This document shows, piece after piece, positions 23,400-35,878 of a DNA stretch of 64,000 nt. This stretch comes from Tetragonia tetragonoides (lineage: Eukaryota > Streptophyta > Magnoliopsida > Caryophyllales > Aizoaceae): positions 16,095,001-16,159,000 of the forward strand of contig CM076153.1 in the NCBI GenBank assembly GCA_038025085.1, written 5' to 3'. Position 1 is the stretch's first letter, and each line of letters opens with the position of its first letter. Position numbers and translations under genes: made by a program. The notes beneath the pieces are model-generated. The model was not told where the DNA came from. It did not search any database and saw nothing but the letters and a program-made list of their open reading frames with translations.

Positions 23400-24677
23400 G
23401 AGAGAGAGATACGAATTTTTTAAAGACACCTACTACTACTCCCATTGCCAGTTTCCACCAAACTTCTCTCTCCTTTTGTGTTTCCCTCTTGCTGGGTGGC
23501 GCTATTTTTAGGTAATTTCCTCCATTTTCTCTCTCTTCAGTGAATTCAATTCAATTGAATTGTAGAATTTGATTGATTTCTCCAATAATAAAGGTCTAAT
23601 CTTTAATTCAACATTTGATCACTGTTCTGTATTGTTATGTTTATACTTTAATCATGAACTCATATCTCAATGTATATAGAGTTGTGACTGTTATTCAATT
23701 CAAATTCTTGCAAGTTTGATGTTCTTATGCTTTTCTGTAACTGTTTTGGTTCTACCCTTTTTGTGTTCATGTCTGGAAATGCAATTGGGTGCATGTTGGC
23801 TGTGTTGGTTGAATCTGACATTGAGATTGGAGTATAATATTATTATAATGTGATCAACAGAGATAATAAATCCATATCTATCTTTTTTTTTTTTTTTTGT
23901 GATAAACTGTTTAATTGAATATCTGATCTGCTGTTTAGTGCTTCAGAACTAATGACCTGATAATCATTTTCCTAATCTTTAACTTGGCATGCTGTCATTT
24001 GTTCAAATCAAAATATGGCTTAAAAGTAAAATGTATACTTGTATCATGTAAGATCTGAAATTTGTAACCACAAAGCTCAAAGTCTAAAATCATTTAACAA
24101 GGCACAATAGCAGACAAATATCAAGTAAGTCATTAACACTTTTTTTTTTGCATGTTAAATGTGAACCTTTCTGAATCTCCATACCCTTCAATGTCACAAT
24201 CACTATAACTGGCATGTATGCTTTTAAAACTTACAAGCCAATCAGTAATCGGACTCGTGTGAAGTATCGGAAAAACTGTAACCCACAAGCCTGAAGGCAG
24301 CACAAAAGTACTGATGGCAAGTGAATTCATAACTGAAACTGTTTACCAAGTTACACGGATCACAAGAGTTATGTGCGGAACTAAGCCTGATCAAAGTGAA
24401 AAACTATTATCTTGGCCAAAGATCTTACCTGAAGTATTTGCTTCGCGTTGTTCACAATTGCCTGAATCCTAGCCTCAGAGAGTAATGAGGGCAGTACTTT
24501 TCCTGTTATGAATAAACCAACAAAGATTGAATTTGATGGGTCTGGTTTATTTATTAACTTTTGGTGCAGATTAATTGCTATCTAGTGGGGGTAATTTCGC
24601 TTTGTATAAGAAATCTGGTCAGTTGAGGGTGGTTGATTTGTAGTTGGGGTGGTTGGATAGAGATTTATACAAGAGCA
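23400..24677 (+). other. Shikimate kinase 5'UTR exon and leader intron
   Basis: A CT-rich leader ends in CTATTTTTAG followed by GTAATT near 23511. A plausible acceptor, TTTTGGTGCAG, lies at about 24570, leaving a short second leader piece before the ATG at 24678. The segment 23440-23960 is duplicated at about 51290-51730. Within the intron, minus-strand 24133-24510 has exon-like pieces that I could not assign. Confidence 0.55.
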
Positions 24678-27600
24678 ATGGAGGCTAAAATTGTTCAAAG
24701 CCTTCAACCTTGCACATACGGGATGGATACAAGAAAGATGATCAAAACACACAATGGGTTCACCTTGGTATCTCGAAGGACTAAAGACAAACAAAGGGTT
24801 CAAATGTTCATGCCGATACAATCTAATAGGAGAAGTACAGCTCATCAGAGGCTGCTTCCTCTAAAGGTTTCAAGTTCTTTGAAGAACTCTCCAGGTAAAC
24901 TGATATGCTTTTAATAAATGTGTTGTACAATCATTTTATTGGTGAAGCTTGATGTGCTTGAATTTATTCTCTATATATCATCCTATATTAATATTGTTTT
25001 CCCCATTTATAGTCAAATGTTAAGAAATTAGTATTTGGGATGCATTATTGACACAATTCTCCGTGGAACGTGGTTCTACCAACACTAAAAAGATTGGCTA
25101 GCTGATATCTTATGATTCTATAATCTCTTACGATCATGCTCTATGGAATTCTTTTCATTTTTTAATTTTATTGGGTAAAAGATCAGTGTGATTCTCATTA
25201 CCAGCTATGCAAAAACTTGTGTTACACTCAAAGGGAGGGAAGAGGGAAAAATGGGGCCACCTTCTAGGAATGTTTCTCCGCCTGAACTTCCCAAGCCTCA
25301 CCTAAAACAGCTTACAGAAATTTCTCAAAATAACTCATGTCTCTATTATTCTTCTTAACTGAACTATAGTGAATTCTGATCTTGAGTTCTGTTTTTATCT
25401 GTTAGCACACATCCTGCACAGTTCTGTTACCTCCTTTAAAGTTTCTCCTGTTATGTTCAATCCAAAAGCAGAAGATTATTGGACCAACACAAGCATGAAG
25501 CATTTTCTTTTTCAGTTTCCAGTAACTTCTTCTATTCAGCAGCCAAGGGATCCATGGACTGGTTGGGAGACCGTTGCAATCTGCCCAACTACATACTGCT
25601 TCTTTCAGTTCTGCATCTCATTGGCATAAAGAATAAATGCTCACAAGACTCACGTTCAGTTACACACGGAACACATATTGGATCAGTCGCAATTTTGAAC
25701 TGAGATAATCTGTTTTTCGTAAGCAGCTTCTGCAACACTGCTAACCATGTAACAAAACAATGCTTACAGACAGTTAGCTTATCCCATATAATATTTGATG
25801 CTGCCACTTTATCTGATTCCCCTCTGAGCCATTTATAGCCTGCAGCTATTGTCTGTGTTCCATGTTGTTCGAGAGTGAAATTGGGACCTAAACTGAAAAG
25901 ATTTCGTTGCATACCAACTGATATCTGAACTAGGTTGCAGCTGCCAGAAGTTCTTGCCTTTCAAATAAAACTTCCTTTATCCTTATTCCTTTTTTTTTTT
26001 TTTCTTTTTTCCCCCCCGCTAGAGCCCACATAAGGTTAGCAATTGCAGCCACATTCCAAAAATTGCATTGCTTAAACTTGAGACCACCACATGCTTTTGG
26101 CTGGCACATAAAATCCCAAACTACGAGTGCAATTTTTCTCTTTTGCTCACTAGTACCCCACAAAAAGTTCCTGCAAACTTGTACAATCTCTTGTATGATG
26201 CTTTGTGGCAATAGAAAGATAGAAGCCCAGTAGGTGTGAGTAGATAACAAGACAGATTTAATGAGCTGGCACCTAAGCATATATGACAGATGTGTTGAAC
26301 TCCAACATTTTATTCTAGCTGTGATTTTGTCAACTAAATCTTGACATTCAGTTCTATTCCATATAGGCATACCCAAGTATCTAATTGGGAATGAGCCAAG
26401 AGAAAAACCAAACTGTTGCTTCATGTCTGGTGATTGTTCTGGTTTATCCTCTTGGAAACACAAGGTCACAAAATGGAAAGTGGAGAGAAGTGCAGAATTA
26501 CTTGAATGCCTGATGAATAATGGCAAAGGTCCAAGGCCAAAGGGATCCAATGGATTAGGGGATACAAGTGTCCTCTCAAATGAGCTTAAGGAATTTCCAT
26601 TGTGAAATGAGTGCTAAATGCGTATAAATCTTTGGTTACCTTTTAACGAGATATTTGCTGGTAAGACCTCTGAGAATTGTTCTAGAGGTCTCAGGTTCGA
26701 GTCCCCTCAGGGCCATTCGAGGTTTTCCTGGTCGTTAACTTCAGGGCCCATGGTATTAGTCAAGCTTAGCTTGGACACCCATGTTTTCTATAAAAAAAAA
26801 CTCGTAACGAGATATTTGTTACTTCTCATTGATATATATGACTAAAACGTCAGTTACTCAGAAGTGGTACTTGTACAATAGTTGTTTTCGAATCTTGTCA
26901 TCTAACTCATGTTTATAAATTTTTAACTTAAATAAAGAAGTAACTGGAGTTTGAAGTTTATATTATTTTTTTTCATTAGCAATTCCTACTGGACCTAATC
27001 AGCTGTTTTTATTTATCTATTTATTTTGTTGTTGGATTTCGTCTGACCTTTCCAGATTCTGTGATGGGATCTGGTGGCTTTCAAGCTTCAGTAGATGAGT
27101 CCTTGGTTTTAAAGGTAAGTTTCTGTTTTCTACCATTTGATCACTGTTGTTCTTGAGATTGTCAAGTCCTTAGTATTGGATTTTCTACTTTGCAAAATAA
27201 ACTTATAAAGGTAAACTTTTGTCGATGGGTCAGTGCCTTGTCTCACATGAAGTATTTTATATCTCATCTTATTCATATTCAATAAAAATTGCAGAACAAG
27301 TCTCGAGAGATTGAGCCATATTTAGATGGACGTTGCATATACCTTGTTGGTCAGTTCTTAATCGACATCTCATGCTTAGCTCGCATTTCTTTTCTCTGAA
27401 TATTGAATGATATAACTATATGCAGGTATGATGGGCTCTGGAAAAACCACCGTCGGCAGGATTTTGTCAGAAGGACTTGGTTATTCGTTTTCTGATTGGT
27501 CAGTTTCTCGACAATTAGAAACTTGGAAGTAAACCTGATAGAATCCCCTGCATGTATTTGTTGTCCAAGTTGCTGGACCTATTTGTTTTTGGACTAAATT

Positions 27601-30432
27601 AAATCTACATTCAGGATAACCATATTACTTTAGATTGTTTTGGCCCTTAGCTGTCACATAATCTTATATGCGCAATGTTCTTTTTGATGCTGCAGCGATG
27701 TTTTGATAGAGCAGACAGTTGGAGGAATGTCTGTTGCTGAAATCTTCAAGCAACTCGGAGAAGGCTTTTTCAGAGACACGGAGGTTAGTTTGTTGATCTA
27801 TCAACTTGACCCTCGATGCATCTTTACCTTCCACTTTACATGTCATTGTCTCTGATGAAGATGATGTGTACAATTCTTCAAATTAGTTGTGCGGACATTA
27901 GACTAACCGAATAATCCAACTAGTTGTGTATCTAGTACCATCTCAGATATTCGATTTACCCTACATAGAATTCCACCAGATGTTATGAGAGAATATTATA
28001 ATAACAGTATATCTAACCTAGGTTGCACGGGTACTGATACGGGTACGGAGACGGGTACGGATACGGATACGGGATACTGCATCTCTAAAAAAATAGGATA
28101 CGGATACGTGTAATGATTAAACAATATAATATGTAAAAATGATTCCTTTTCTCAGAAATCTTGACACTAAATCTTAATATTATGAAAATAACTAAGAAAA
28201 TTAGAATGAAAACAATTCAAACATCTCTTTCATAGGTGTATTTTACAATTTTTAAGATGAAAAATAGATAAGTTAGGTAAACATGTCTAAAAATTGCCGA
28301 TCAAGTATTTTCAAGTATCGGACAAGTATCCTACAAGTATCGGTATCCTAGAAGTATCGGATACGGGATACTGCACCTTTGAGAAGTATCGGTGCAACGG
28401 AGTATCTAACTACTGTTTACAGAGATACTTTGGCATGTGAAGTTTTCCTTTTTTTACTTTTTCTTTTCTTGTAGGAAAAATACTGGAATAGTGATTTCTA
28501 GGGCGTGGGGAGCACAAAAAGTTTGAGTATTCTCAAATACAAACTTCCATTTACAAATTATTTGGCCTTTGGGCTCAATATACGCAAAAACCACAAAAAA
28601 TACATGGATTTCTGAATATAGATCTCCACTGGATCTGTAGGAGGCTATTGCAACTTGAAACAAAAACTTAAAAGTCAGTCAAGAGCTGCTACATATAAGA
28701 TAAACATAGCAGGTCTTTTGACATAGTGGGCTGGGACGAGGAACAAAATTTGAGATTTTTATAAATCGGGAATGAGGGGAGTAGGCTTAGCTGGGACGAT
28801 GAGGATATGGTACTTTAGGAGAATTGGTATCTTCTGTCCTTTTTTCCCCCTCATTTCTCCCTAAGTTATCAGATATTTTTTTGCTGGTTTTGTTTTATTA
28901 CCTTCCAAGGCTTCCAGTAAATAAACGTAGAAATCATCTAACTAAAATGAATAAACTTACAAAAAAAGAAAAAAAACAGAATTTAATCTGCATAATTAGA
29001 GATGGGATCGCTATGAGCAGTGAACTGTGCTGCGTTCCAGCATGAACAGTTTGCTCATCCACGTTCCGAGACGAATGACCCCGTGCCGTGGATGAGACCT
29101 GACCATCAACTTATACAAGTATTTAAATGCCATTATGGGATGGTCTGCTGTTATGGGCAAGAGTGGTGAATCACTTCATACTTGATGCTAGATTAAGCAC
29201 TACATACTAGCAATTGCTATTTTTTTTGGATAGCATGGGTATCTAAGCTTTGCTTGACTAATCCCATGGGCCCTGAAGTAACGACCAGAAAAACCTCCAG
29301 TGGCCCTGAGGGGACTCGGACCTGGGACCTCTGTAATAAATCTAAGAGGTCTTACCAACTGAGCTACCCCCTCAGAGTTACTGGCAATCGCTAAATTTGC
29401 TGAAGATGCTCTGAAGTTGTTCCATTCTTGTGGTGCTTAGAATAATGCTGAAATACTTTTACTTTGTAGACCGAGGTACTTCAGAAGCTATCTTCGATGC
29501 ACCGACTAGTTGTTTCCACTGGTGGAGGGGCAGTTATCCGGCCAATCAACCGGTATGACCATCGCATGTCTCCTTATCCATTACATGTTGCATGCTGCCT
29601 TTAGTCTTAATATTATTCTTATGTTGTATTATTTCAGGAAACATATGCAAAAGGGTATTAGTGTTTGGCTAGATGTACCAGTGGACTGCTTAGCACGAAG
29701 AATTTCAGCTGTAGGAACTGGTTCTCGCCCCCTTTTGCATGGTGAATCAGGGGATGCATACTCTAAGGTTTTCTGCTTGCTTTCCGTATTTGATGTCAAA
29801 CTCTCTTGTGGGTCTTATCTTCTAAGCCAACCTTTTCCAGTTACTGTTTTAAAAAACCCGTGAGCTCCTTGCAGGCTTTAGCGCGTTTGTCCATGCTGTT
29901 ACAAGAAAGGAGTGAAGCATACGCCACTTCCAGTGCCCGAGTTTCTTTAGAACGTATGATCTTGTTATGCAATTCAATCATTAACTTGCTGTGAATGTTA
30001 AGATCACCTTGAGTATTACATTATCGGTGAAACTCTTCACTATGAGATTGAATTTATTTACCCAATTACAAGTGCCATATATGAGCATCCTCCATATGAT
30101 GCCCTGCTTGATGACAGCCATATTTACTTCTGCACTGATCTTTTTTCCTATACAGATATTGCAGCGAAACTAGGGCATGTAAATGTAGATAACCTTACTC
30201 CAACTGTTATCGCGATTGAGGTAAATTTTCTCCTATCCCCCCCCCCCCATATTAAGTGCCTGCTTCCAAAGAACATTGAAGGAATGACCGAATGTCCCTC
30301 AACGTTTTTTTGGTGATGGTTATTGCTAAACAAAAGAGAAAAATTTTCATATTTGTCTAACATGCCTCCATATTTGACCAGGTGCTTGAACAAATTGAGA
30401 GCTTTCTTAAGAAGGATGAGCTTCCTGTCTAA
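24678..30432 (+). CDS. SK: Shikimate kinase, plastid, 299 aa
   Basis: Ten coding exons: 24678-24894, 27056-27114, 27295-27349, 27426-27498, 27696-27783, 29470-29552, 29638-29767, 29875-29953, 30156-30220 and 30382-30432. They total exactly 900 nt with continuous phase and GT-AG borders. The enzyme phosphorylates shikimate with ATP in the chorismate pathway in plastids. The first about 90 residues are Ser/Arg/Lys-rich and fit a chloroplast transit peptide. The P-loop is [12 protein letters not shown], followed by SDCDVLIEQ (acid residues for Mg and shikimate), [10 protein letters not shown] (shikimate binding), the [14 protein letters not shown] lid region and EERSEAY-like [12 protein letters not shown]. 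The first coding intron holds a LINE fragment and a SINE. The fifth (27784-29469) holds a hAT-type MITE and a second SINE. Confidence 0.95.
25480..26550 (-). pseudogene. LINE (L1-type) RT C-terminal and zinc-binding remnant
   Basis: On the minus strand, 26550-25930 encodes the downstream part of a plant LINE reverse transcriptase: [10 protein letters not shown], then an LxxR/LIKSVLLS region, then FLWG and GGLKF. From 25912 to about 25589 follows the zinc-binding RT tail ([19 protein letters not shown], CxxC and HLFF). The catalytic RT core is absent, as expected for a 5'-truncated LINE. It lies inside the first coding intron of the shikimate kinase gene, in antisense orientation. Confidence 0.85.
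26658..26804 (+). mobile_element. tRNA-derived SINE, 5'-truncated, in SK intron
   Basis: Box B is GGTTCGAGTCCC, followed by the family-specific CCTCAGGGCC and an A-rich tail. Exact 14-bp target duplications TAACGAGATATTTG lie at 26644-26657 and 26805-26818. Box A is missing at the 5' end, where the fuller copy at 29220-29380 has it. Confidence 0.9.
28018..28402. mobile_element. hAT-type MITE with GGTACGG/ATACGG repeats
   Basis: The inverted ends carry GTTGCAC followed by GGTACT or GATACT. An exact 8-bp duplication TATCTAAC lies at 28010-28017 and 28403-28410, the hAT target-site length. The subterminal regions consist of repeated TACGGATACGG-like hexamers. It lies in the fifth coding intron of shikimate kinase. 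Confidence 0.75.
29220..29380 (-). mobile_element. tRNA-derived SINE in SK intron, opposite orientation
   Basis: Read on the minus strand it has box A TAGCTCAGTTGG and box B GGTCCGAGTCCCC, then the same body as the copy at 26658-26804. Near-perfect 13-bp target duplications are CTAGCAATTGCTA (29207-29219) and CTGGCAATCGCTA (29381-29393). Confidence 0.85.
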
Positions 30433-31840
30433 AACTTCCTTGCCAAAACTTTCTAATTTTGTCCCCATTCTTTTTCAGTGTTGTTGTATCTTGGTTTACT
30501 TTACTTGTATAGACCAACATAAGGTTATTTATGTTTGGTTCTTGAAGTTGAAACATGCTTTGACATTGTGAAATTGCCGGTGATGAAGATGTACCATCCT
30601 CTTGTAACATGTAATCTGTACCTAGCGAAACACCTTCCGCCAAGCCAGGAAGATAATTTTTTTTAAGGGAGCCAGGATGATAAATAATAATTATACAGGG
30701 AGGTTGATTTGTTAATCTGACACTTTTACTACTCTGTTTTCTCTTTTGCTTTGCTTTTATCTTTTGTTTCTTCATTCTTGTAATTGCAACCTGCACATTG
30801 ACCTGGACAAGCCATTCAATACGAAGTCGATGACCTTGGAGTTGCATTTGCTTATTACGCTAGAGTTAATTGCTTTATCTATATTCATTAACAGAGCAAG
30901 TAACTGCAAGAACGCCATTACTGTGGGATACAAAGCTGTGCCAATGTCGTACAAACTATTTGGACGCCTCATAATATTTATACAATACTCGTACACTAGC
31001 TTCAACACTCGAGCTGGAACTACTTTTGTTCTCAGCGCAAGTGACACGAAAAAATTCACAAGAGTTTGATAGGGCACAGCTTGAATACTGGTGTGGTGGT
31101 TCAGGAACAATCGACCTCCAACACGACTTGTTCCATCAGAATGTCGGCGAAGTGCTGCAGCAAGTAGTCAATGGGTCAGTGCCACAGTTACCAACAGCCT
31201 GACAATACTGAAGTCACAATTAAGCTCAAATTCTAATAGTTACTGCTCAAGGGAAAATGACCATTTCCAACACTAAAAGATAGTATTGTAATGCAATTTC
31301 ACCAGTAGAAGATAACTGGCAGGCAGTTCATGTTCTACATCTGCCAGAAGTAATTGAAGAGTAAGACTTATGCCTCAAGGTTACATTTGATAGCATGACA
31401 AAGCAAAATCTCATTAGTTTTTTTTTTTTTTGGCATAAACAGCAACGTCAGATTACCTACATAATCCAATATTAAAACAATTATTAGAAGAGTAGATCGT
31501 ATAGTATCTGCATATTATAATAGCTAATGATGCAGCACAAAAAAAATATTATTTGAAAACCACTAGCCACTTGCATAGCTCGCAAAATCTAACCCGACTT
31601 GCTTAAAACCTGACCTGAAAAGGCTCGAGATACCCAAAGTTTGTGAGACAAAATCAGCTCAGACCTGATGGCAAATTTGAAACCGGCACGTACCCAATCT
31701 TGATTGACCTGATGTGATGTTGACCCGACCGATGCGATCTGACTCAAACCTGATCTGTCCAATCCGTTTGCCGTGTCTACTTGCATCACATGTGTCGGGA
31801 AGGGAACCTTCTTGATTAGGAGTCATCAACTGTGCAAAAG
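30433..31840. other. Shikimate kinase 3' flank, partly duplicated elsewhere
   Basis: The first part should be the 3'UTR. About 30785-31270 reappears at 51785-52240. Indels between the two copies destroy any shared reading frame, so this segment is probably non-coding. The stretch 31560-31760 consists of GACCTGA/GACCCGA-type low-complexity repeats. Confidence 0.5.
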
Positions 31841-31847
31841 ACACCAA

Positions 31848-31853
31848 TATAAA
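31848..31853 (+). promoter_or_regulatory. Probable TATA box of the UGT gene
   Basis: TATAAA lies 57 bp upstream of the ATG at 31910, consistent with a short leader of about 30 nt. Confidence 0.5.
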
Positions 31854-31909
31854 CTAAACTAAATTTCCAAGCAATAGTTAGCTCTAGGAATTAACCATTA
31901 AGATCTGCA

Positions 31910-34292
31910 ATGGAAAGTATGAACCAGCAGAGCAAGCCAGGGCGTAGATTGCTATTATTCCCTCTCCCACTTCAAGGCCACTTAACACCAATGCTCCATT
32001 TAGCTAAAATCCTCCACACTAAAGGTTTCTCCATAACTATAATCCATACCCTTTATAAATCTCCAAATCCTACCAATTTCCCACACTTGAAATTCCACTT
32101 CATTGATGATGGTTTGCCTGTTGAAATACCAATATCTCAATCTAATGATATGAAATTCTTCTCTGACCTCAATACAAGATGCTTGGAGCCATTCAGGGAT
32201 TGTTTGTCACAGATTTTGAGTGATAATGACACAGAAAAAGAGCCTATAGCTTGCTTGATTGCAGATCCTATGTGGAAGTTCATTGCAGCTGTTGCTGGTA
32301 GCTTCAACTTACCCAGAATTGCACTGAGGACTGGTAGCATGTCGTCCTTGTTACTGTATTCTTATTTGCCCCTTTTACAAGAAAAGGGCTCTCTCTCTCG
32401 CCAAGGTACTTTCAAAACCTTAAAATCTTAGAGTTTTTGTTTTTTTTTGTTGTTTTTTTTTTTTTTTATGTTTTGGGTTTTTTTTGAATTGAAATATAAG
32501 TCATAACCTGGGTAGGGAGGCTTGACAATTCGGGTTAACAGGTTGGGTTCATGTTATATTTCGGGTCAGTGGTAAAACACATCAAAACAGATGGGATGAA
32601 AGGAAATGACTTTTTATACCAAAAAAATAGAATCAAGGTAAAGTTCGGGTTGGGTTCCTGTCGGGTTGTTGAATCGGGTCAGCTATTACTACTGTAAGGC
32701 ATTATCTTACATTACATGTGGCTGTGGGTGAGCTATGATCAGCTCACTAGGAATTCTGCCCCCAAGAAAACCCAATTGTTTTCCACAGTACTTGATGCAG
32801 GCTACCACTCTCAAGAACCATCAGAATCATTAGTCAACTTCAATCTTTTATCAAGCACCACTAATACAGCATACTCTAATTTCTTGATGGTTCAATGATT
32901 TCTACATGCCATGGTCATATAGGCATAGTTCCACAACATCACAGCAGATGCCCTGAAGGCTTGGTATATAGATAATGTCATAAGGACATTACAAATGATT
33001 CCATAACATTTCCTAAACAGCTAAAACCACATGTCCAAAGCATTTCTATAGTGATTAAATGAAAGCAACCCGAATCATGCATAAACAGATGGAAGTGATG
33101 TAAACATACCATTCAAAATTGCTCCCAGGACAGCGTTTTGCTGATTTGAACAGGAGAAGCCTCTCTACAGTGTTCCTCAGTAATACAGCAATACTTAGTG
33201 ACTGAATGCATTTACTTTTGAGTTTGTAATGTTTAGCAAAAAAAATCTCCAAATTAAAGGGTACTTTATATTTCCCTTAAAAGTCAGAACTGAAATTTAC
33301 CCTGAAAAGAGATGACAAGCAACAAACAGTGTTAGCTTCTAGTTCAAGTTGTCAAGTGACGATCACTCAGTCCTCTGTATGTGTTTCCGCTTTCATTTCC
33401 TTACCTACAGACTCTTGTCTCATGTTTCAGAAAATAACTTAGAAGAAACATTGCCGGAACTTCAACCTTTCAAAGTGAAAGACCTCCCTCCAGAGTCACA
33501 GCGCGAACTACTTAGTACCTATGCTACAGAAATGAAGACTTTTCAAGGAATCATAAGCAATAATACATTTGAGGAACTTGAAGGTTCCTCGCTAGCGAAA
33601 CTCCAGGAAGTCCTTCCTGTGCCTGTCTTCCCAATTGGTCCATTACACAGTTATTCACCAACTTCTGCAGGTAGCCTATCGACACAAGACAAAAGTTCCA
33701 TATCTTGGCTAAACACACAAGACCCAAGTCTGTACTGTATGTGAGTTTTGGGACTGTTGCAGCAATAACCGAGGCTGAATTTCAGGAGATAGCTTGGGGA
33801 CTGGCCAACAGCATGCAACCTTTCTTGTGGGTGGTTCGCACCAATTTGATTCAAGGCTCAAACGCAAATGATCCATGGCCAGACGGTTACTTGGATAAGG
33901 TGAGTGGTAGAGGGAAGATTATCGAATGGGCACCTCAGCAAGAGGTTCTGGCCCATTCAGCTGTTGGAGGGTTTTGGACTCACTGTGGTTGGAATTCAAC
34001 TGTAGAGAGCATATGCGGAGGGGTGCCAATGATTTGCCGGCCCTTCTTTGGTGACCAAGCAACGAACGCAAGGCTTGTAAGCGACGATTGGAAAGTTGGG
34101 TTACAGTTGGAGAAGGGTACAGCTAGGGACGAGATTGCGACCATAATTGGAAGACTGATGGTGAAAGAAGAAGGCATTGAGATGAGAAACAGAAGCACAA
34201 TCTTGAAGGAGAAGGCAAGTCTTTGTCTCATGGAAGGTGGCTCTTCATACAAGTCTTTAGAGAAGCTCACTAGTTACCTATTATCCCTTTAA
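31910..34292 (+). pseudogene. UDP-glycosyltransferase (UGT76-like) with a 1-nt frameshift
   Basis: Exon 1 (31910-32405) encodes RRLLLFPLPLQGHLTPMLHL, the UGT76-type acceptor-side N-terminus. An intron of 1025 nt follows, with the acceptor at 33430. Exon 2 (33431-34292) carries the second half, including the PSPG sugar-donor box that starts WAPQQEVLAHSAVGGFWTHC and ends FFGDQ. Near 33721-33727 one base is missing after SWLNTQDP: the frame reaches TGA at 33742-33744, while the downstream frame continues KSVLYVSFGT to the normal end. With one extra base the two exons give 453 codons including the stop, the usual family size. Such enzymes glucosylate small acceptors in the cytosol; the acceptor is unknown. 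It is either a recent pseudogene or a sequence error. Confidence 0.85.
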
Positions 34293-35659
34293 ATCATTTC
34301 AGAACTTGTTGCATTGAACTAATAAGTTCCCAGTGGATTTGCATAGGAACAGATTAAGAATGGTTGCCATTTGAAAAACACAGGAATTGCTGTTTCCTGG
34401 GTAGTGTAAATTTTCATCTTGTTTGGTTGACAAAAAAACACGTAAATTTAAATTCCCCAAACGAAGTTGCTTACGCAAACTCCACATTGGTAAGTAGAAC
34501 TACTCACATCAACTCCCATAAAGTCGGGTCCTTAGTTCAACCAAACAATACGGGCACTTTCCGTGAACTTTTACTTGCCAGAACTAGTACTTCCCATGGT
34601 TAACCAAATAAGCACCCGTGTACATGGTTAACCAAAGAAGCACCAAGTGATATAGTTGAATTGTAATAATAATAAGGCATACATTTTGTCTCATGTAGTA
34701 ATTTCTAGAGAAAATAACCCATTTCTATCTTTCAACCAGTCAAATGAATATGATGGATTATCTTCTGTTTTTTTAAGCAGTAATACTATATGCCAATTTT
34801 ACACAAGAAACAGGACATCTTCACAGTTGTTTATGCAGCTAAAATTCTTCAATTCCATCCAGGTAGCACACAGTCGAACAATTGAAGACCCTTTCATCTT
34901 AAAACCAACATAGAGCATAATGTTGCTGCGTTGCTTAATTGGAAGCAAACAAGTAATTACTGACATTAAAAAAATTAAAGACAACCACTTATGTATTAAT
35001 AAAAAGTACTGTACTACAGTACATTTTTCTATTCTTGAACCAATAAGTATGAATGACATCAGAGTAATCAAGATATTCAGTTTACTAGAGATGTCAAATG
35101 TTTCTACCTGAGCCCTTTTTATCCATATCCAATCCTTAACCTCTTCAACGGCGAACGTACGCCTAAAGGAACTTTGTCGAAGTCCGATAAAAAGGATTGA
35201 TAGATGGCAGTCAAAACGGGTTTGGGCAGGACGCAGACCAGGTTTTGCATGTTTTTAAGCCTATGAACATGACCGATAAGTGAATTTAAGTCGGGTTCTT
35301 ATAAATTTACGCATCATCTCGTCAATATCCGCCCATGTTTCAGACCAGATGAACGGGAGTCGTGGTCCATTGATCTGTATTAATCAACACTAGTACTCTC
35401 TCCATCCTAAAACAGACGGTTACGTGTACAACATTTCTGCATACACGTAGGGCGTAGGGTGTAGGGCAATTATTGGTATGTCTTAGGGATATATGGAGGC
35501 TAAGAAGAGGCTCAAAAAGGGGGTAAGATTCTAATGATGAGCTTCGGAGCAGGATTTAAGTGAAACAATTGCTTGTGGGAGGTGATGAAGGACATGGGAC
35601 ATAGAAATGTTTGGGATGATCGGATTGGATTAAACACTTCAAAAGTTATGTCTCGGGTT

Positions 35660-35780
35660 TCTTTTTTTTTTTGAACAGCAAAGTAACATTCGACTTTATT
35701 GGAAATGAGATTTGAAGTCAGGTCATTGATAAATAGTGGAAACAAGTGGGAGGTACGCCACTACACTACCCTAAGCTACT
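35660..35780 (-). mobile_element. Degenerate tRNA-derived SINE
   Basis: On the minus strand, GGGTAGTGTAGTGGCGTACC is box A-like and GACTTCAAATCTC is box B-like. A run of A residues ends the element (T-run at 35662-35673). No clear target duplication was found. Confidence 0.55.
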
Positions 35781-35822
35781 CATAGTTAGCTTTCTGTCTA
35801 ATTTTTTGAAACCATGGCATTA

Positions 35823-35878
35823 AAACCATGGAACAAATTATTTGGAAAATAAACCCCAAATAATTTGTTCCATGGTTT
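35823..35878. repeat. Perfect 23-bp hairpin
   Basis: The left arm 35823-35845 and right arm 35856-35878 are exact reverse complements (the arm begins AAACCATGGAACAAATTATT), separated by a 10-nt loop. No flanking transposon features were seen. Confidence 0.85.
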
